Below, piece after piece: positions 1-12,195 of a stretch of DNA of 64,000 nt. Every line of letters begins with the position of its first letter. The stretch's first letter is position 1. Location: contig NW_022098066.1 of the NCBI RefSeq assembly GCF_002288925.2, positions 80,836,499 through 80,900,498 on the forward strand, given 5' to 3'. The position numbers and the translations under genes are program-made. Under the pieces are notes generated by a model that was not told the DNA's origin, ran no database searches, and was given only the letters and a program-made list of their open reading frames with translations. This DNA is from Delphinapterus leucas (Eukaryota > Chordata > Mammalia > Artiodactyla > Monodontidae).

Positions 1-649
1 AAACATCAAGCAGAGTATCAAAAAGGTGGATCACAGTTGTTCCCAAACCAATTCTATACAGAAGTAACACTCTATGCTTTGCTGATCATTTAAGGTGAGG
101 CAAAGGTTAAATTTTCAGCATTCCTCACGCCCATTTCCCAAGAAATACTTCCTAGAGAGACACGCTCATTTCTGAGTTCCAAGGACTGTCAGAGCTACTT
201 GAGTAGTAGTTGTGTGTTTCACACGGACACGTACAAGCACACACATGCACGCATGTGCACAACAGCTTACTAAGGTGGTCCCACTCGAGGAATTCAACTG
301 CAGGGAAGCTCCTGATTGATGCTACCTTTAAAAAACCAATTCAAATGCTCATTACTGCACATAACAAGAAGTCTAGAGAAAAGTCAATTCTTAGAGGGGA
401 CCTCTCTTGGAAGATGCTGCCGAAGAGCAGCTTAAATTCTCCTCTTCATAAATCCCATGGTACCTAACATGTGCCCCTCATGACTGCCCTCTACTGGATG
501 GAAGCCGATCCAGCTAGTCGTGGAGGTCTCCCAGCTGAGGGACAGAGTGACAGCTTAGCAATGGGTTCCTAGGCTGGGCAAAGTGAGATTTAACCTCTCA
601 AATAGTATTATCCATCTCTCAGTTGAAAGTTCATCCATCTATGATTTTG
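1..649. other. Unannotated, mostly unique sequence
   Basis: I see no exon with convincing splice sites and no recognisable repeat. A short mixed TG/CA-rich stretch lies near 208-260. The small open frames here have no coding character. Confidence 0.5.
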
Positions 650-860
650 TTTTATAACATCATTTAGTAATACTACTTAATGCTCAGCATTTTGAACCCA
701 TTGTGTAATTTAACCCTCACAACTACCCTGTTACGATATTATTAACTCCATTTTCCAGAAGAGTAGGCTGGCGCTCAGAGTGTTTAAATTTCCTGTCCTC
801 TGCCCCACAGGTGGAAAGAGGCAAAACCTGACCTTGAGCTCAGGTACCTTTCACTACAAA
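650..860 (-). mobile_element. MIR SINE fragment
   Basis: The plus strand reads like the reverse complement of MIR. A stretch like 'taaccctcacaac' is followed by a 'ccattttccagaagag' core, which corresponds to the MIR 'ctgtaaaatgggg' region, and then a degraded continuation. MIR is an ancient tRNA-derived SINE fixed across mammals. The borders are approximate and there is no target duplication to set them. Confidence 0.6.
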
Positions 861-1380
861 TCCAATGTTCTTTCCCCATCCTAAATGCCCATAGGCCTGT
901 TCTGGATATAATTTCTTGGTAGGTTATCATAATGTGTACATGAACCTCAGACAAAGGCCATGAAATATGATTAATCAAACAGGCGCATTAAAAATTATCC
1001 TCACCACCATACGGTCACACCTATACGCATACTTAGCCGACACTCTTTGGAGCTGTTACCTATGCTCACTGTTGTGTGTTTATCTGATTCCCTAAGGATT
1101 CGGATAAACATTCCCTGTCCCCGCCCACCTCCTCCACCATGGTTCTCTAGGCCCTGAACAGCTGGACCCACACTCCACCCCAAACACAGCATCCCTGACC
1201 TTGGTATCAGAGACTGTCAGGATTTCTTTCTTCCCTCCCCATACCCCAGTATCTCAGTCAGATGGGGTGTCCAAGACGCCCAGGTCATTCATTGTCACCA
1301 GACTCTCTTCCCCTAAACTGACCCATTGGCACAGATTTCTTCAACCCCTGACACATTCACCCGGAACTCACTGTCTTCAG
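861..1380. other. Unannotated sequence
   Basis: Nothing recognisable was found. The sequence becomes pyrimidine-rich towards the right as it approaches the L2 fossil. Confidence 0.4.
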
Positions 1381-2572
1381 CAAAAACCTCCAATCCTCAA
1401 CTCTTTCCTGCTCTAATCTTAATCCAAACCTGGCTCTTCCCTGAGGGTACTCTCTCTATAGCCCTCTCAGGCAGTGCCTGTTTCCTTCCTATACCTGGAG
1501 TGCTTGAGGTGTTCCCCTTACTCTTCATTCACTGGCCTTCACTGTCTCCTCCAGAGCATTCTCCTACCCCCCTCTACCCTCTTCCCTGCCCAGATTATTG
1601 TCATGATCTCAGGCTCTACTGTCTACTGCTCTTTCTTGCTGCAGGCAGCTACAGACCTCTAGGCCTCTCCCCTGTATCCCTTGAATATTTCAGCACCTTG
1701 CTGATACCCCACTCTGTAAAACAATTCCTGTAATATATTCATGATGTTTTCAAATCCCTGGGGGTGATGAACGCCCTGAAGGATCTGTTCTTTGGCTCCT
1801 CCTACTCTTACTAAACCACTCATTCTTAGTTCTACTCTCATTCTGGAGTTCTACCCCAGGTTAGTCATGACCAAGAACTGCAGCTACTCTAGATCTCATT
1901 TCAAGCTTTCCTCTCCATGACTAGCATTTCCTACCCTTTAAACTCGCTCTATCTAGTCTCCTGTCTCCAATAGTTCCCCAACTCCACAGAAAGCTACAAA
2001 CCTATGGATCCTACTCCACTTGCACTATCAGTCATCCTTCCTTATCTCCTCTTTTCCCTCCCAACTTTGATTCCATGGCTCATCATCATAATCACGACCT
2101 TGTACACAAACGCAGCTCTTTCATTCCTCTCTCCCATCACCATACTCATCTAGCAAAACCGCAACATTAAACTAAAATCTCTACTCCATATCATTCCCAG
2201 GAAGCTGAACGTAACAGGAGAAAAAAGCTCTCAGTCTCATGGATGGAGCTCACATTTAAGCCACGGCAACTTAGTTCAGGTGGGTCCTGGTGCTGCCCCC
2301 CAAGTCTACTCTATTTCCCTTTGCCAGTCACTCCACCACTCTCCTAGATGACTGCTTTACCTCTTTTCCATTCTTCTTAAACCTCCAACATCTCCTCCAA
2401 CTTTCCTCTTGGCCATTACCTGGCTTCTTATTTCATGAAGAAAACACTAAACCAAGGAAACTCTGTATATCTGTTCCCATGCTTTCTTCCTTCCAGCCTC
2501 TTTTTATGCATATGCTAAAAACCTTCTATATATGCACTTCAGCCCATCCCCTCTCATCTACCCAAGGGCATC

Positions 2573-2968
2573 TGTTATGGGCTGAATTGTGTCCCTCCAA
2601 AGTTCAGATGTTGAAGTCCTAACCCCCAGTACCTCAGAATATGACTGTATTTGGACATAAGGTCTTTAAAGAGGTAATTAAGGTTAAGTGATGTCATATG
2701 GGTGGAACCTAATCCAATAAGAATGGTGTCCTTATAAGAGAAGATTAGGACACAGACAGGAACAGAGGGAAGATCATGTGAAGACAATAGAAAACAGCCG
2801 CTACAAGCCAAGAAGAAAGGTCTTCAGCAGAAACCAATCTTACCAACAATTGGTTTACCAACAAGTCTGATTCCAGACTTCTAGCCTCCAGAACTGAGAA
2901 AATAAATTTCTGTTGTCAACCACCCAGTCTGTGATACTTTGTTATGGCAGCCCTGGCAAACTAATATA
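2573..2968 (+). mobile_element. MLT1-type LTR (ERVL-MaLR), solo
   Basis: It begins with 'tgttatgggctgaattgtg' and ends 'ggcaaactaatata', the diagnostic termini of MLT1 LTRs. The interior carries the known landmarks 'gttgaagtcctaaccccca', 'gtgtccttataagag' and 'cctccagaactgagaaaata'; the last contains the polyadenylation signal. There is no internal retroviral sequence, so it is a solo LTR. It sits inside the L2 fossil and is therefore younger than it. Confidence 0.88.
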
Positions 2969-3502
2969 GCACCTCTCCTGAAATCCTTTGTGTTTCTGTA
3001 TCATCTACTTTTTCCTTTCTACTAAACTATTCACATCACAAACAAGCTAAATACTGTACTCCATTGTCGAAAACAAAACAAAACCCTGCCTTGGCCTCAC
3101 ACTGCCTTCCAGCTCTGCCCCCTTACAGGAAAACTCCTCAAAAGAGTTGTCCTTATTCACTGCCTCCATTTATTATCCTCTTGGACTCCTCTCAACCAAC
3201 TCTAGTTGGGCTTTCAGTCCCATCACTCTACCAAAGCAGCCTCTTCCAAGTTCAGCTATGACCTCACCTTGCCAAAACAAGTGGGCTCTTCTCAATCCTC
3301 ATCTTTCTCGCTTATCAGATAGTAAATCTGACATGATTACTTTTGAAAGAATTCTCTTGGCTTCTGGTACAATTTTTTTCTGGTCTGGTTATTCTGTTCG
3401 CTGTCTAGTACTTCTTTTCTGTATTTTTGCTTGTTTCTCCTGATTTTTGCTACCTCTTTTTATGTTATGGTTTCCAGGGCTCAGTCCTTAGATGTCTTTT
3501 CT

Positions 3503-3617
3503 TTTTATTTGGCTGTGCTACACGGCCTGTGGGATCTTAGTTCCCCAACCAGGGATCAAACCCGGGTCCAAGGAAGTGAAAGCACCAAGTCCTAACCACT
3601 GGACCGCCAGGGAATTC
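3503..3617 (-). mobile_element. Short tRNA-Glu-derived SINE (CHR/Bov-tA type)
   Basis: The minus strand reads 'gaattccctggcggtcc', then a tRNA-like head with a B box resembling 'ggtttgatccc', and ends in an A-rich tail (T-rich at 3503-3510 on plus). This layout is shared by the cetartiodactyl tRNA-Glu SINEs. It is flanked by an 11-bp direct repeat, 'atgtcttttct', at 3492-3502 and 3624-3634. L2 homology continues across the repeat, confirming the insertion. It is shorter than CHR-1 or CHR-2 because it lacks the long tRNA-unrelated body. Confidence 0.82.
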
Positions 3618-4507
3618 TCTTCAATGTCTTTTCTGACTACACTCAGCTCTTAAGTAAAATATCATCCTGTCTTAGTTTGAAGTGTCTTAGCTTCAAAAGT
3701 CATTTCTATGCTGATGACTCCCAAACTTGTAACTTTAACTCAGACTCTTCCCTGAACTATAGACTTCTCTATTTGGATGTCCATCACGTTTTGAACTTGA
3801 CTGGCTCAAAACAGAACTCTTAAACTGCCTTCCAACCTTGCTCCTTCTATATTCTTCCTCATCTCATAAATGTTGTTCCTCTTTCTCAGGGAAAAACCAT
3901 GGAGTCATGCTTATCTCCTCTCTTTCCATCATATCACATCCAATTCAAAGCAATTTCCTGAAGGTTCTTCCTTCAAATATACCTGGAATCCAACAACACC
4001 TCAGCACCTCCACAGCATCTCCTCTGGTCCAAGCCATCATCTTCTATCCCTTGGACTAGTGAGGTTGTCTTCTGCAGCTTACCTTGCTTCCATCCTTGTC
4101 CCTAATGATCAGTTCTATAGCCAAAGTGGTACTTTTAAAACTTGTCAGTCCATCTCCCCCCATGGCCTGGAAAATCCTTAACTAGCATCTCATCTCACTC
4201 AGAGAAGATCCAAAATCTCTACCACAACCTAAAGGTGTGATGCGATCTGGCTCCTTGATACCTCTCTGATGCCCTGTCTCCCAGGCTCCCCGTGCCTGTT
4301 CTGTTCCCTTCGCATGGGCTCTCTCTGTTCCTACAACATGCCACAAACCCTCTTGCTGAAGGGCCTTTGCAGGAGCCATTTCATCTCCCTTTAATGCTCT
4401 TTTGCTGATTATCTTCATAACTCTTTCTCTCATGTCTTTCAGGTCTTTATTTTTCAGTTGTCTCCTTAGAAGAGAGACCTTGCCTGTAATCTGTGTCTAA
4501 AATTGTT

Positions 4508-4560
4508 CCTCTCTCTCTCTTCTCTCCCTCTCTCTCTATCTCTATCTCTCCCTCTCTACT
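4508..4560. repeat. CT-rich low-complexity tract
   Basis: An imperfect run of (TCTC)n with a few interruptions lies just past the 3' region of the L2 fossil. Confidence 0.85.
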
Positions 4561-6028
4561 CTGCTCTGTCTTCATAGGACCCATCATCATCTAACTTTTA
4601 ATGTTTAAAAATTTGTAATTTGGGGTCATCTTTTCCTTGTAAATAAAAAATATTTAATATTTTTATCATAATGCATAAATAATGTTTTCACCATCACTTC
4701 ACCAACAATACAAGAATGTTTTACATTCACCTGGTTCTTCTGAACGCTGCAGGAACTGTAATGGTTCCTAATCTTTTCTTGGACATAATAACAATAGAAA
4801 CTTGGAGAAAAGAGATATACTCCTTAAAAATATACCCTCCAAGAATCCCTCTGCATAATAAATAATAGTAATAAATTGCTACAATAATAATACATACCTT
4901 ACATTCATACAATACTTTATAATTTACAAAGTCCATCATTAACTTTTTGTCAATTGATCCTCATAATAATTATATGATGTATGGCTTAGATACATTTTGT
5001 AGACAATGAAATATAAGTTTGCAAGCTTAAGCTACTTGTTAGAGAAACACAACTAAGCAGAACAGAGTTACAATCTATACTTATTCTGTTTGTCTGTAGA
5101 GGTTGTACCCCTATAATTTTCCCACCTACTATAAAGTAACCTAAGAAGTTAGAAGTCCTAGGCTCATGTTGCCATCAGTGTGTTCAAGGTAGGCAGGAGG
5201 TGGAAGGACAAGAAAGACTGTACTCCCAAGACAGAAGCCCAGATGGGAACTCCAAATCCTGGGGTAGCAGCAGCATGAGAGCAAAGAGGATGGAGTTAGG
5301 CAGGGAAGACATTTAAAGACAGGCATTTGCTCTCTGAAATGTTTGATTTTTAGACTTGACCTCAAAAGCAATGGAAAACCATTACTCAAATCCTGTCTTT
5401 CATCAAGTTTCAAGTCTCTGAGATCAACAACTGCAGGGCTCTGACTTTCTACTTCTAGCTTGGGGTACAGTATAAATATTAGTTTCCAACTTCCACCTCC
5501 CTCTGACAAAGCCTCACAGATGAAGTGTAAAACTGAGGCTCCAGCCATTTGTGCTTAGTAAAGGCTCCCTGGTACCTTTTACAAGAATTGGGTGATTAAC
5601 ATTCACAATCTTGGCCTATTTCCAACAAGGAGAAAGAAATTGTACTTCAACATTGCAGGCTTGCTTGCCCCTGTCCATTCCACTGGGTGAAACACAACAC
5701 AGGGACTGCAACCCAGGTAGATTAGTCAGGGTAGAGTTGTTGTGAAAAACACATTCTCACTATGTTTAATTTAGGACATAGGAGGACCACCTGGATTAAG
5801 GAAACCAAATTTACCACTGCCTTCAAAGGAGGGGAGAATCAAGGCTTTAGGAGTAATTTACTTCAATCAATTTCAACTTCACTCCCCTGGGCTGTTTTTC
5901 TCCTCACTCTGAAAGACACTGGCCCTAGGCAAGGAGCAGATGCATGTTTCAGAACACCTGGTAGATACACACCACCTATAGCTGAGTCTTCGCTCTGGGT
6001 TCTCAATGGCAGCTTCAAGGCTAAAATA
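4561..6028. other. Unannotated sequence, partly AT-rich
   Basis: AT-rich DNA (about 4600-5050) is followed by more balanced sequence. I see no recognisable gene or repeat. The open frame on the minus strand at 5141-5548 has no recognisable protein features. Confidence 0.4.
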
Positions 6029-6275
6029 TCACACCCATATTTTATTTTATTTTATTATTATTTTTTTGCGGTACGTGGGCCTCTCACTGTTGTGGCCTCT
6101 CCCATTGCGGAGAACAGGCTCCGGACGCACAGGCTCAGCGGCCATGGCTCACAGGCCCAGCTGCTCTGCGGCATGTGGGATCTTCCCGGACCGGGGCACG
6201 AACCCCTGTCCCCTGCATCGGCAGGCGGACTCTCAACCACTGTGCCACCAGGGAAGCCCTCACACCCATATTTTA
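6029..6275 (-). mobile_element. CHR-2 SINE with perfect 16-bp target duplication
   Basis: The SINE body spans about 6061-6259. On the minus strand it starts 'gggcttccctggtggcaca', continues through an A/B-box head and the CHR-2 body with 'ctgagcctgtgcgtccgga' and 'gtgagaggcccacgtaccgc', and ends in an A/T-rich tail (6045-6065 on plus). The sequence 'tcacacccatatttta' occurs exactly at both edges (6029-6044 and 6260-6275), a typical L1-mediated target-site duplication. CHR-2 is a cetacean-lineage SINE. The open frames on both strands here are read-through of the SINE. Confidence 0.95.
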
Positions 6276-7524
6276 GCTTGGAAGTAGATGGCACAAGATA
6301 ACTCATGACTCTTAAGTTACTGCTCCAAGTGGGGAGGAGGGGAAGAGGGTAGGCAAAGCAGGAGAGAAATTTTGCTCTCTCCTGCAAAAGTTTTGTTTGT
6401 GCTTTGTGTTTCAAACCTTCCGGTATTCTGGTGGGCATACCCTTGGCAAAAAGGCACATCACTCTCCCTAAAATGCTTGGTGGACATCAACTGGACATTA
6501 TGGAGTGACCTATGAGTTGAGTGTAAATGGTCTGAAGCGTATAAGTTTCAAATGATCCAAAGTTCACAGACCAAGAGAAAACAATCTATAGAACATGGAA
6601 AGAACCTAAACATATTTCTAGGAATAAAGTAACCCCTTGGCTGTAGTCACTCAAGTGTTCACAAAAAAGCATGGGCAACCCTAAGGCTTTGACTTTGGAA
6701 AGTAAGTGGTCACTAGGAGAGGGTCTAATTTGTAGACACTAATAAGAAAGACTGACGGTGGTCAGTCAGGGGGTTAACTCCCTAGCCTTTTTCACTGCCA
6801 AAATTTATGAAATACCTACAAAAAGCGCATTTCTTCTCTAAAGATAAAAAAAAAGTGGACAAATCTACATTGCTTAACGTCTTAAAAACATGTTAGGGTC
6901 TAAGGCTACAGAGGGGAGGCAGAGACAAATGTTTGGAAACATAAGTGAAATAAAAGAGGAGAACAGGTTTGCGGATTAAGCCATTGCCTCCCATGCTTCC
7001 TTAGTCTATTTATTTTAAGGCCAGGCCTAGCTATTCTTGATTCTGAGGGGATTCTGTTTCCTTTCATTTTCCAATCACAGGCACTGCCTAAGACCACTTA
7101 AGCCAATAACTCTCTAGATCTTACCCCATGGGCCCAGCTTCTCGCAAAGCCTATTCGTGCCACTCTTCTGCTAGGCGTTAGGTCATGTTAGCCATTTCAA
7201 AGGGCAGAAGAGGTTGCAGAGGTATGGCGAGTCATCAATTACTCAGAAATTCGTTGTCATTGTAGAAGAAAAAACAGCAACAAGGAAACAGGCCCCAAAC
7301 AGCTGATTTGGTCATGGAATATGAATGGGAAAATTTGGGTAGACATAGTCACAGGCTGGACAAAATTAGAATGTTTTTCATGCTACTTCTCTTTTCTTCA
7401 CGTTCCTATATTCTAGCGAAAGGGCCAAAGGAAAGCTTGGTTGAAAAAGTGAAGGGGCATCTCTCTCGTGTCCCAGAGAACTACCACTGCCTATTCCTAT
7501 TAACGCTCTAGCTTTGGTGCTTTA
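6276..7524. other. Unannotated sequence
   Basis: No recognisable gene or repeat was seen. Confidence 0.4.
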
Positions 7525-7640
7525 GTTAATCAGTCAAACAGATATTTCTTGAGCAATGACCATATTCCAGGCACTTTGTTAAGGGCTGGGAATATAATGA
7601 GAAGCAAAGACAAGACACAGGGCACTAGAGAAGGGACCAT
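7525..7640 (-). mobile_element. L2 LINE 3'-end fragment
   Basis: The plus strand shows 'aaacagatatttcttgagc' and 'ccaggcactttgttaaggg', the reverse complement of the conserved L2 3' terminus, followed by decayed L2 sequence. Borders are approximate. Confidence 0.6.
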
Positions 7641-8129
7641 TTGGGATAGGCATGGGCACCAGGCAGCTCAGAAACAATCTCTAACAAGGTCAGCAGAAAG
7701 CTGAAAGTAAGAAAACAGGATTTTACCCTGCTTTTCCCCACAGCAACAGCTGTAGCCTTTTGCAAAGCAACTAAGCCTGTGGCTAGCATTCCAGTCCAAT
7801 CTCATGTCAGCAGCCTGTAGCCTTGGAACGTTCCTGAAGGGAGACTCTTAATCGATTGCATTCTTTTGTTTTTGCCTTGGCATCTCAGATGGTGGCATTC
7901 CCAAGGCTGATTAGCTTGGAGTTCCTTCCCTGTGAAGCTAAATTTAGCCACCATGTAATTTCCATTAGACCTGAAAATGATCCTGATATAAGACATAGAT
8001 GGAGCCCGTAAGCCACTGTCTAATCATACTTAAGAATTAACTGGCCTGGGTTGCATGTTCTTCATTTCTCTAGCAGTAAAATTATTCTTAAAAATATGCA
8101 TCACTCTTTGTGGACAATCAAATAAGCAC
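7641..8129. other. Unannotated sequence
   Basis: No recognisable feature was seen. Confidence 0.4.
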
Positions 8130-8290
8130 GATGACAGCCTAGTTTAGAATTGAGTACTGCGCTAAATGTCATAACTCTGATGCTGAATTGCTGTGTGACT
8201 TTGGGTAAGCCACTTAACTTTCCTCCTTGTGTTTTCTCTTTTCTGTTCTTTTAGTATCTTTGACGTGCCAATCTTTAAAACTGGACATGG
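8130..8290 (+). mobile_element. MIR SINE fragment
   Basis: The stretch 'ttgctgtgtgactttgggta' followed by 'gccacttaactttcctc' is the conserved MIR core in sense orientation. Both ends are decayed. Confidence 0.6.
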
Positions 8291-10370
8291 GGTGGGTTAG
8301 AGTGTAGGGAGGTGGGGAGGGGAAGGGTCTACAAAGATAAAGAAAACCTGCCCCCTGCTCTGGAGAGGAAAGCACAGTCTACTGTGGAAATTAACTTCAA
8401 CGTCAATAATTAGAGCCCCACGGTCCAGGACTGTCACCGAGGTGTATGCAGGGTACTGCGGGAGCACAAAGGAAGGAGGCTCACTGCTTCCGGCAGACTA
8501 AGCAGGGGAGTCTGACAAGATGTCCAAGAGGTATTACCAGTTAGCTGAATTTTGAGGGACGAGGAATTCCCTGCATGGAGAAGGGGGAAAGACACACGCC
8601 TGCTCTATCCCTGAAAAGGGATGATAGTCTTTGATTCTGCTTACCTCTCAGAAATATATTGACAGCATATACATAAAACACAGAAGACTTGGGAGTCCAA
8701 CTCCTCCATGAAGGCCAAAGCACTCACGCCCCACCAGAAAAATGATGCCACATGACTCTTTGGAACTTCGGAAGGCTTCTCTGCCCCGTGTCAGGAAATG
8801 CTTGTTAATCTTTTTTCCCTTGGCAAGTGAGTGAAGACCTGCTCACAGCCGGCTTCTTCATCCTCTCCTGGCTCACGCTGACGCTAGGACTGACACAGCT
8901 TGTGGCAATGATGGCTCTCAGAGCTGCTGTGGGAGACCCAGTGCAGCGCCGAAGGGGTGAGCACCTCCCTCCCAGGAGCGAGGCTGGGACCTCCTTCTCC
9001 CAGCATTACAGTGGGAGGCCTTTCTTACACAGCTTTCTAGAAGCACCCTTAGCTGTTCAGTTAGCTCTAAACACTCTACCCAGTAAAAGTCCCCATATAG
9101 CCCTCGTGAGCTTACAGCTGCCATGACACTCATTGCCTCTGTGTGTGTGTAGCTTCCCTGAGGATCAAAGGCACATCGGTGTAGTGGCAAAAGAACACGC
9201 AGACGTTATTAAGGCCATCCAAAGCCTCAGTGTCATATGGATTTTGTGTCTCATCAGTCAATAGTGAAAAGAGCAAATATAAGGTAATGCCGGCTGGGCC
9301 CTGCCATGGGACTCAAAGCTATGCTAAGCACTGGGGTTCCCACGAAAAGTCTAGCACGCAAGAAACGGGAATGCTGCCCGTATCGCACCCCATGCCATGT
9401 GAAATCCCTGGGCTTCCGCTTCCTTATTTAAGATGTGATAAGGAGGAGAGGACTTAGATCACATGATTTTTTCAGAGCTGTGATTCTCTAACCTCACAAT
9501 ATATGTAAGATTCTCAAACCAGGAGAAGACTATGGTTATTATACAGGAGTGGGGATTTTAAAGACTGATTTAATAGAACATGGTTCTAAGAAAGCATATA
9601 TAAAAAAGGTGTTACATTTAATATGCTATATTGGGGAGTACTCTAGTCATCTTCGTAGACAGTATTATCAATATTAACTTTATTGTATAAAAGTGGGAAT
9701 AAAAGGGTCACAAGTAGGTTAAGTACAATGTGCATTACTCAACATGGTGTAGTGCTAATGTCTCCCCTTCCTACCTACTGCAAAAACCACAGTGGCTTCA
9801 AGAATAAGCATCAAAGAAAATGTAGGAAGCAGCTGGATTGAGACATACCGTTGGTTTATGAGGCAGGGAAATCAGGTTTTCAGTTTCTTTTTTTCTTTTT
9901 CCCCTTTCTGACTGTTTTGTGACCTACAGCACCTTGTCATTACTTTTAGGGCATTTATTTCTGTGCCTCACAAATTAAGGGTGGCAATGCTGTCCTCCTA
10001 TCGATGTCGTAGGGACAATTTAAGAATAATGACAGGTGTGCATTAAGGGCTCTTCTGAAATAAAGGTGCAAAGGGGCGGTCCACACTCTGTCTTGGGGCT
10101 GGTGGGGAACATATGTTTAGCTGTGGGGAGATGTTTCCCCGCATGAGGCTGCTGTGTGTAAAGCTCAGTAGGGCCCATTGCTCGTGTAAGAGCCTCAGTC
10201 ATTGTTCCATTGTCGTTTTAACCCCAGTGGGGAGCAACCTCCCTGTCCCTTGGCTGCCACCCTCACTCATACTGCCTGAGGATCTCAGAGCATAGGAGCT
10301 AGGCTCAGTTTGGCTTCTTCACCAGGGCAGGCATTCTAAACCTCCTTTCTTTCTCCCCATCTCCCTTCAA
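8291..10370. other. Unannotated sequence, some GC-richer segments
   Basis: No repeat family was recognised. A 100-codon open frame at 8827-9126 (plus) includes a hydrophobic run near its start, but the upstream acceptor-like site is poor and the protein is not one I recognise, so I do not call an exon. A T/C-rich tract lies at about 9885-9910. Confidence 0.35.
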
Positions 10371-10510
10371 TTCACCTATTCACTCACCCAACAAACATTT
10401 ATGAAGCCCCTGCTATGTGCTAGGTTACTGCTCTGAGCAGGGAGCCCCTGCTTCTTTGGAACATCTCCTATCATGGGGAAGACAGGAAACAAATAAATGG
10501 ATGATACCAC
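10371..10510 (-). mobile_element. L2 LINE 3'-end fragment
   Basis: 'aacaaacatttatgaagcc', 'cctgctatgtgctagg' and a following 'ggggaagacaggaaacaa' correspond to the reverse complement of the L2 3' end and its upstream region. Confidence 0.65.
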
Positions 10511-10574
10511 TTCAGATCATCATTTATGTGCAAAGAAGACAATACATGGGATGATGCGAGAGAAAGTGGCTGGG

Positions 10575-10715
10575 GAGGTGGACTCTCCCACCTACAGAGA
10601 TTCAGATTCTCTGTATCTGAATGGGGTCCAGGCATCTGCATTGTTAACCAGAAGGTCCGGGGATTCCAGTGAAGCTGGTCCCTGGATGACCCTTTGAGCA
10701 TCACTGCTCTAGGGA
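10575..10715 (+). mobile_element. MER5-like hAT-Charlie non-autonomous transposon
   Basis: 'agattcagattctctgt', 'ccaggcatctgcattgttaa' and 'ctttgagcatcactgctc' follow the order of MER5A (a '...gattcagtaggtctggg...' core and a terminal '...tttgagaaccactg'). The left terminal repeat is missing or unrecognisable. Confidence 0.55.
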
Positions 10716-12195
10716 ATGTCCTGAGTGTATGACCTTCGGGGTTGTGGTCTCCTTCGTGAGTGGTGCGAGTGGAGTGGGGCGTGTTTCAGGGTGAGGGTTA
10801 ATTGCTCTGTGCGATTCCCACCTGAAGCTCTCTTTTCCTGGCATCCTTTCTCGCGCCCAGCAGCTGCCTTCTGTGCAGGAATGGGCCTTGCCACCTGTTG
10901 GCTACAGCCTTGCTCTCAGAGGATTAATATGTTCTTATCTGAAATGACAGAAAGAGGAGGAGAGGGAAGCAAAATTGTTAACATGGTTCTCCTTATCACT
11001 CCTCTCCCAGATCTTTTTCTGATCCCCCCTTCCTGGGTTCTCCCCCAACCCTATCAAATCCGCTGTGAGCAGCTGCTGGCCTCCTGGCCTGATGGGCCTC
11101 CTTGCCAGCTGCCTGACGTCACATGTCAATCTTCCATCTTTACTGCAAATCTCTACTGATCAAATTTCACATTTCCAGGACTCTGGTCATAAAGCCCCTT
11201 TCTCTGGTATAATTAGTAATTAGAGGAAAAATGTTAGCTAACAGGCACTCAATCCCCATCTGTCAAGTGAGGAAATTCCCATTCAAGTGAGGCCTGACCA
11301 CTCCATCCAGGTGATGGACCCCTCATGGTCTGCTCTTCTGAACTAAGCAATTCTAAGGGAATGAGAGAGCTACATTTCCAAGTGTCCATTTGGCTGTGCA
11401 CAAATCTCTCTGTATCTGTATAATTTAATTCATAACTTTAAAAATCCCTTCTTCCCTTCTCTCCTCTTCTTTCCCACACTGCGTTTAATATTAAGTCAAT
11501 GGAAACATCACTAAAAGAAGTTCCTCTTACTAAGGCACACTTCCTATGCTGTCACTGGAACCTCCTCATGATTCCCTCCTGAAAAGCTGGCTGCACCTTC
11601 CAGTTGGTCAATGAAGGGTCCTAACTGTGAAAATGTGAGGTTTAGGAAAAGCCCTGTGTGAGGCCGATGTGATACTTGCAGATTTGCCTAAGTGGAGACA
11701 GTTTTAGTTGAGGGTAGTCTTTCCTTATTAATTGTTTCTGCCACTTATAAAAGGATCTCATGAAATATTCCCCAAACTCATGCTTTGCAGAGGTTTAGTT
11801 ATTATTTAGCTAAACATGGGCCACTGGCACAGTATGGATACCCCAAATAAACACACAAATAAAACTCCCCAAATCAAATGTGTTTCTAGAGAGAGACGAT
11901 AGTTTGCTGTTCTTGGTGTTGGTGGAACCACATCAGGCTGGCTGTTCTGAGGCATAAACTGAATGATGACACAGAATCACAGAGGTGGTCCAGAGGCCAA
12001 TCATCAAGAAGGTAAGAGACTTTTAGATCTCATCATTTGAAGAATGGTTGAAGAATTGGAAGATTCAGAGAAGAGAGGCCTCAGAAAGAATGCTAGTTGT
12101 TTTCAAACAGTTAAATGGTTTGCATTCTGTAAGAACTTGGACTCATTCTGTAGCACCCAGAAGTCAACATGGGATTACAGTTACAGGCAGTGGGG
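10716..12195. other. Unannotated sequence
   Basis: No recognisable repeat. The 144-codon open frame at 10725-11159 shows no known protein features and no good splice context. AT-rich segments occur near 11200-11230 and 11410-11450. Confidence 0.35.

Larger units (their letters stand above)
1381..4500 (+). mobile_element. Long decayed L2 LINE, interrupted by two later insertions
   Basis: Three stretches match L2-family sequence in the expected 5'-to-3' order. The endonuclease region lies around 1420-2050, with an 'acctggctcttccctgag' stretch corresponding to the L2 E-T-W-L-S-P-E region. The reverse-transcriptase region lies around 2290-3480 and 3620-4050, with phrases such as 'ctctcctagatgactgc', 'cagggctcagtcctta' and 'tatgctgatgactcccaaa'; the last encodes the YADD-box region. 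The C-terminal and 3' part, around 4050-4500, includes 'gatctggctcc' and 'gggcctttgca'. All frames are broken by stops and indels, so it is a dead fossil. An MLT1-type LTR (2573-2968) and a tRNA-derived SINE (3503-3617) interrupt it, and L2 homology resumes after each. About 2.6 kb of L2 remains, unusually long for such an old element. The left border is the least certain part. Confidence 0.72.

Noticed and set aside
5141..5548. 135-codon minus-strand frame
   Set aside because: No homology recognised, no splice context, composition like the surrounding non-coding DNA.
6058..6462. 134-codon and 179-codon frames over 5762-6462
   Set aside because: They read through the CHR-2 SINE, whose GC-rich body is open on several frames. 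Similar frames recur at 25622-25989, 36601-36897 and 40558-40854 for the same reason.
8827..9126. Possible exon with a hydrophobic N-terminal stretch
   Set aside because: The upstream sequence lacks a proper AG acceptor at the frame start, the protein is not recognised and the frame is short. Left as unannotated.
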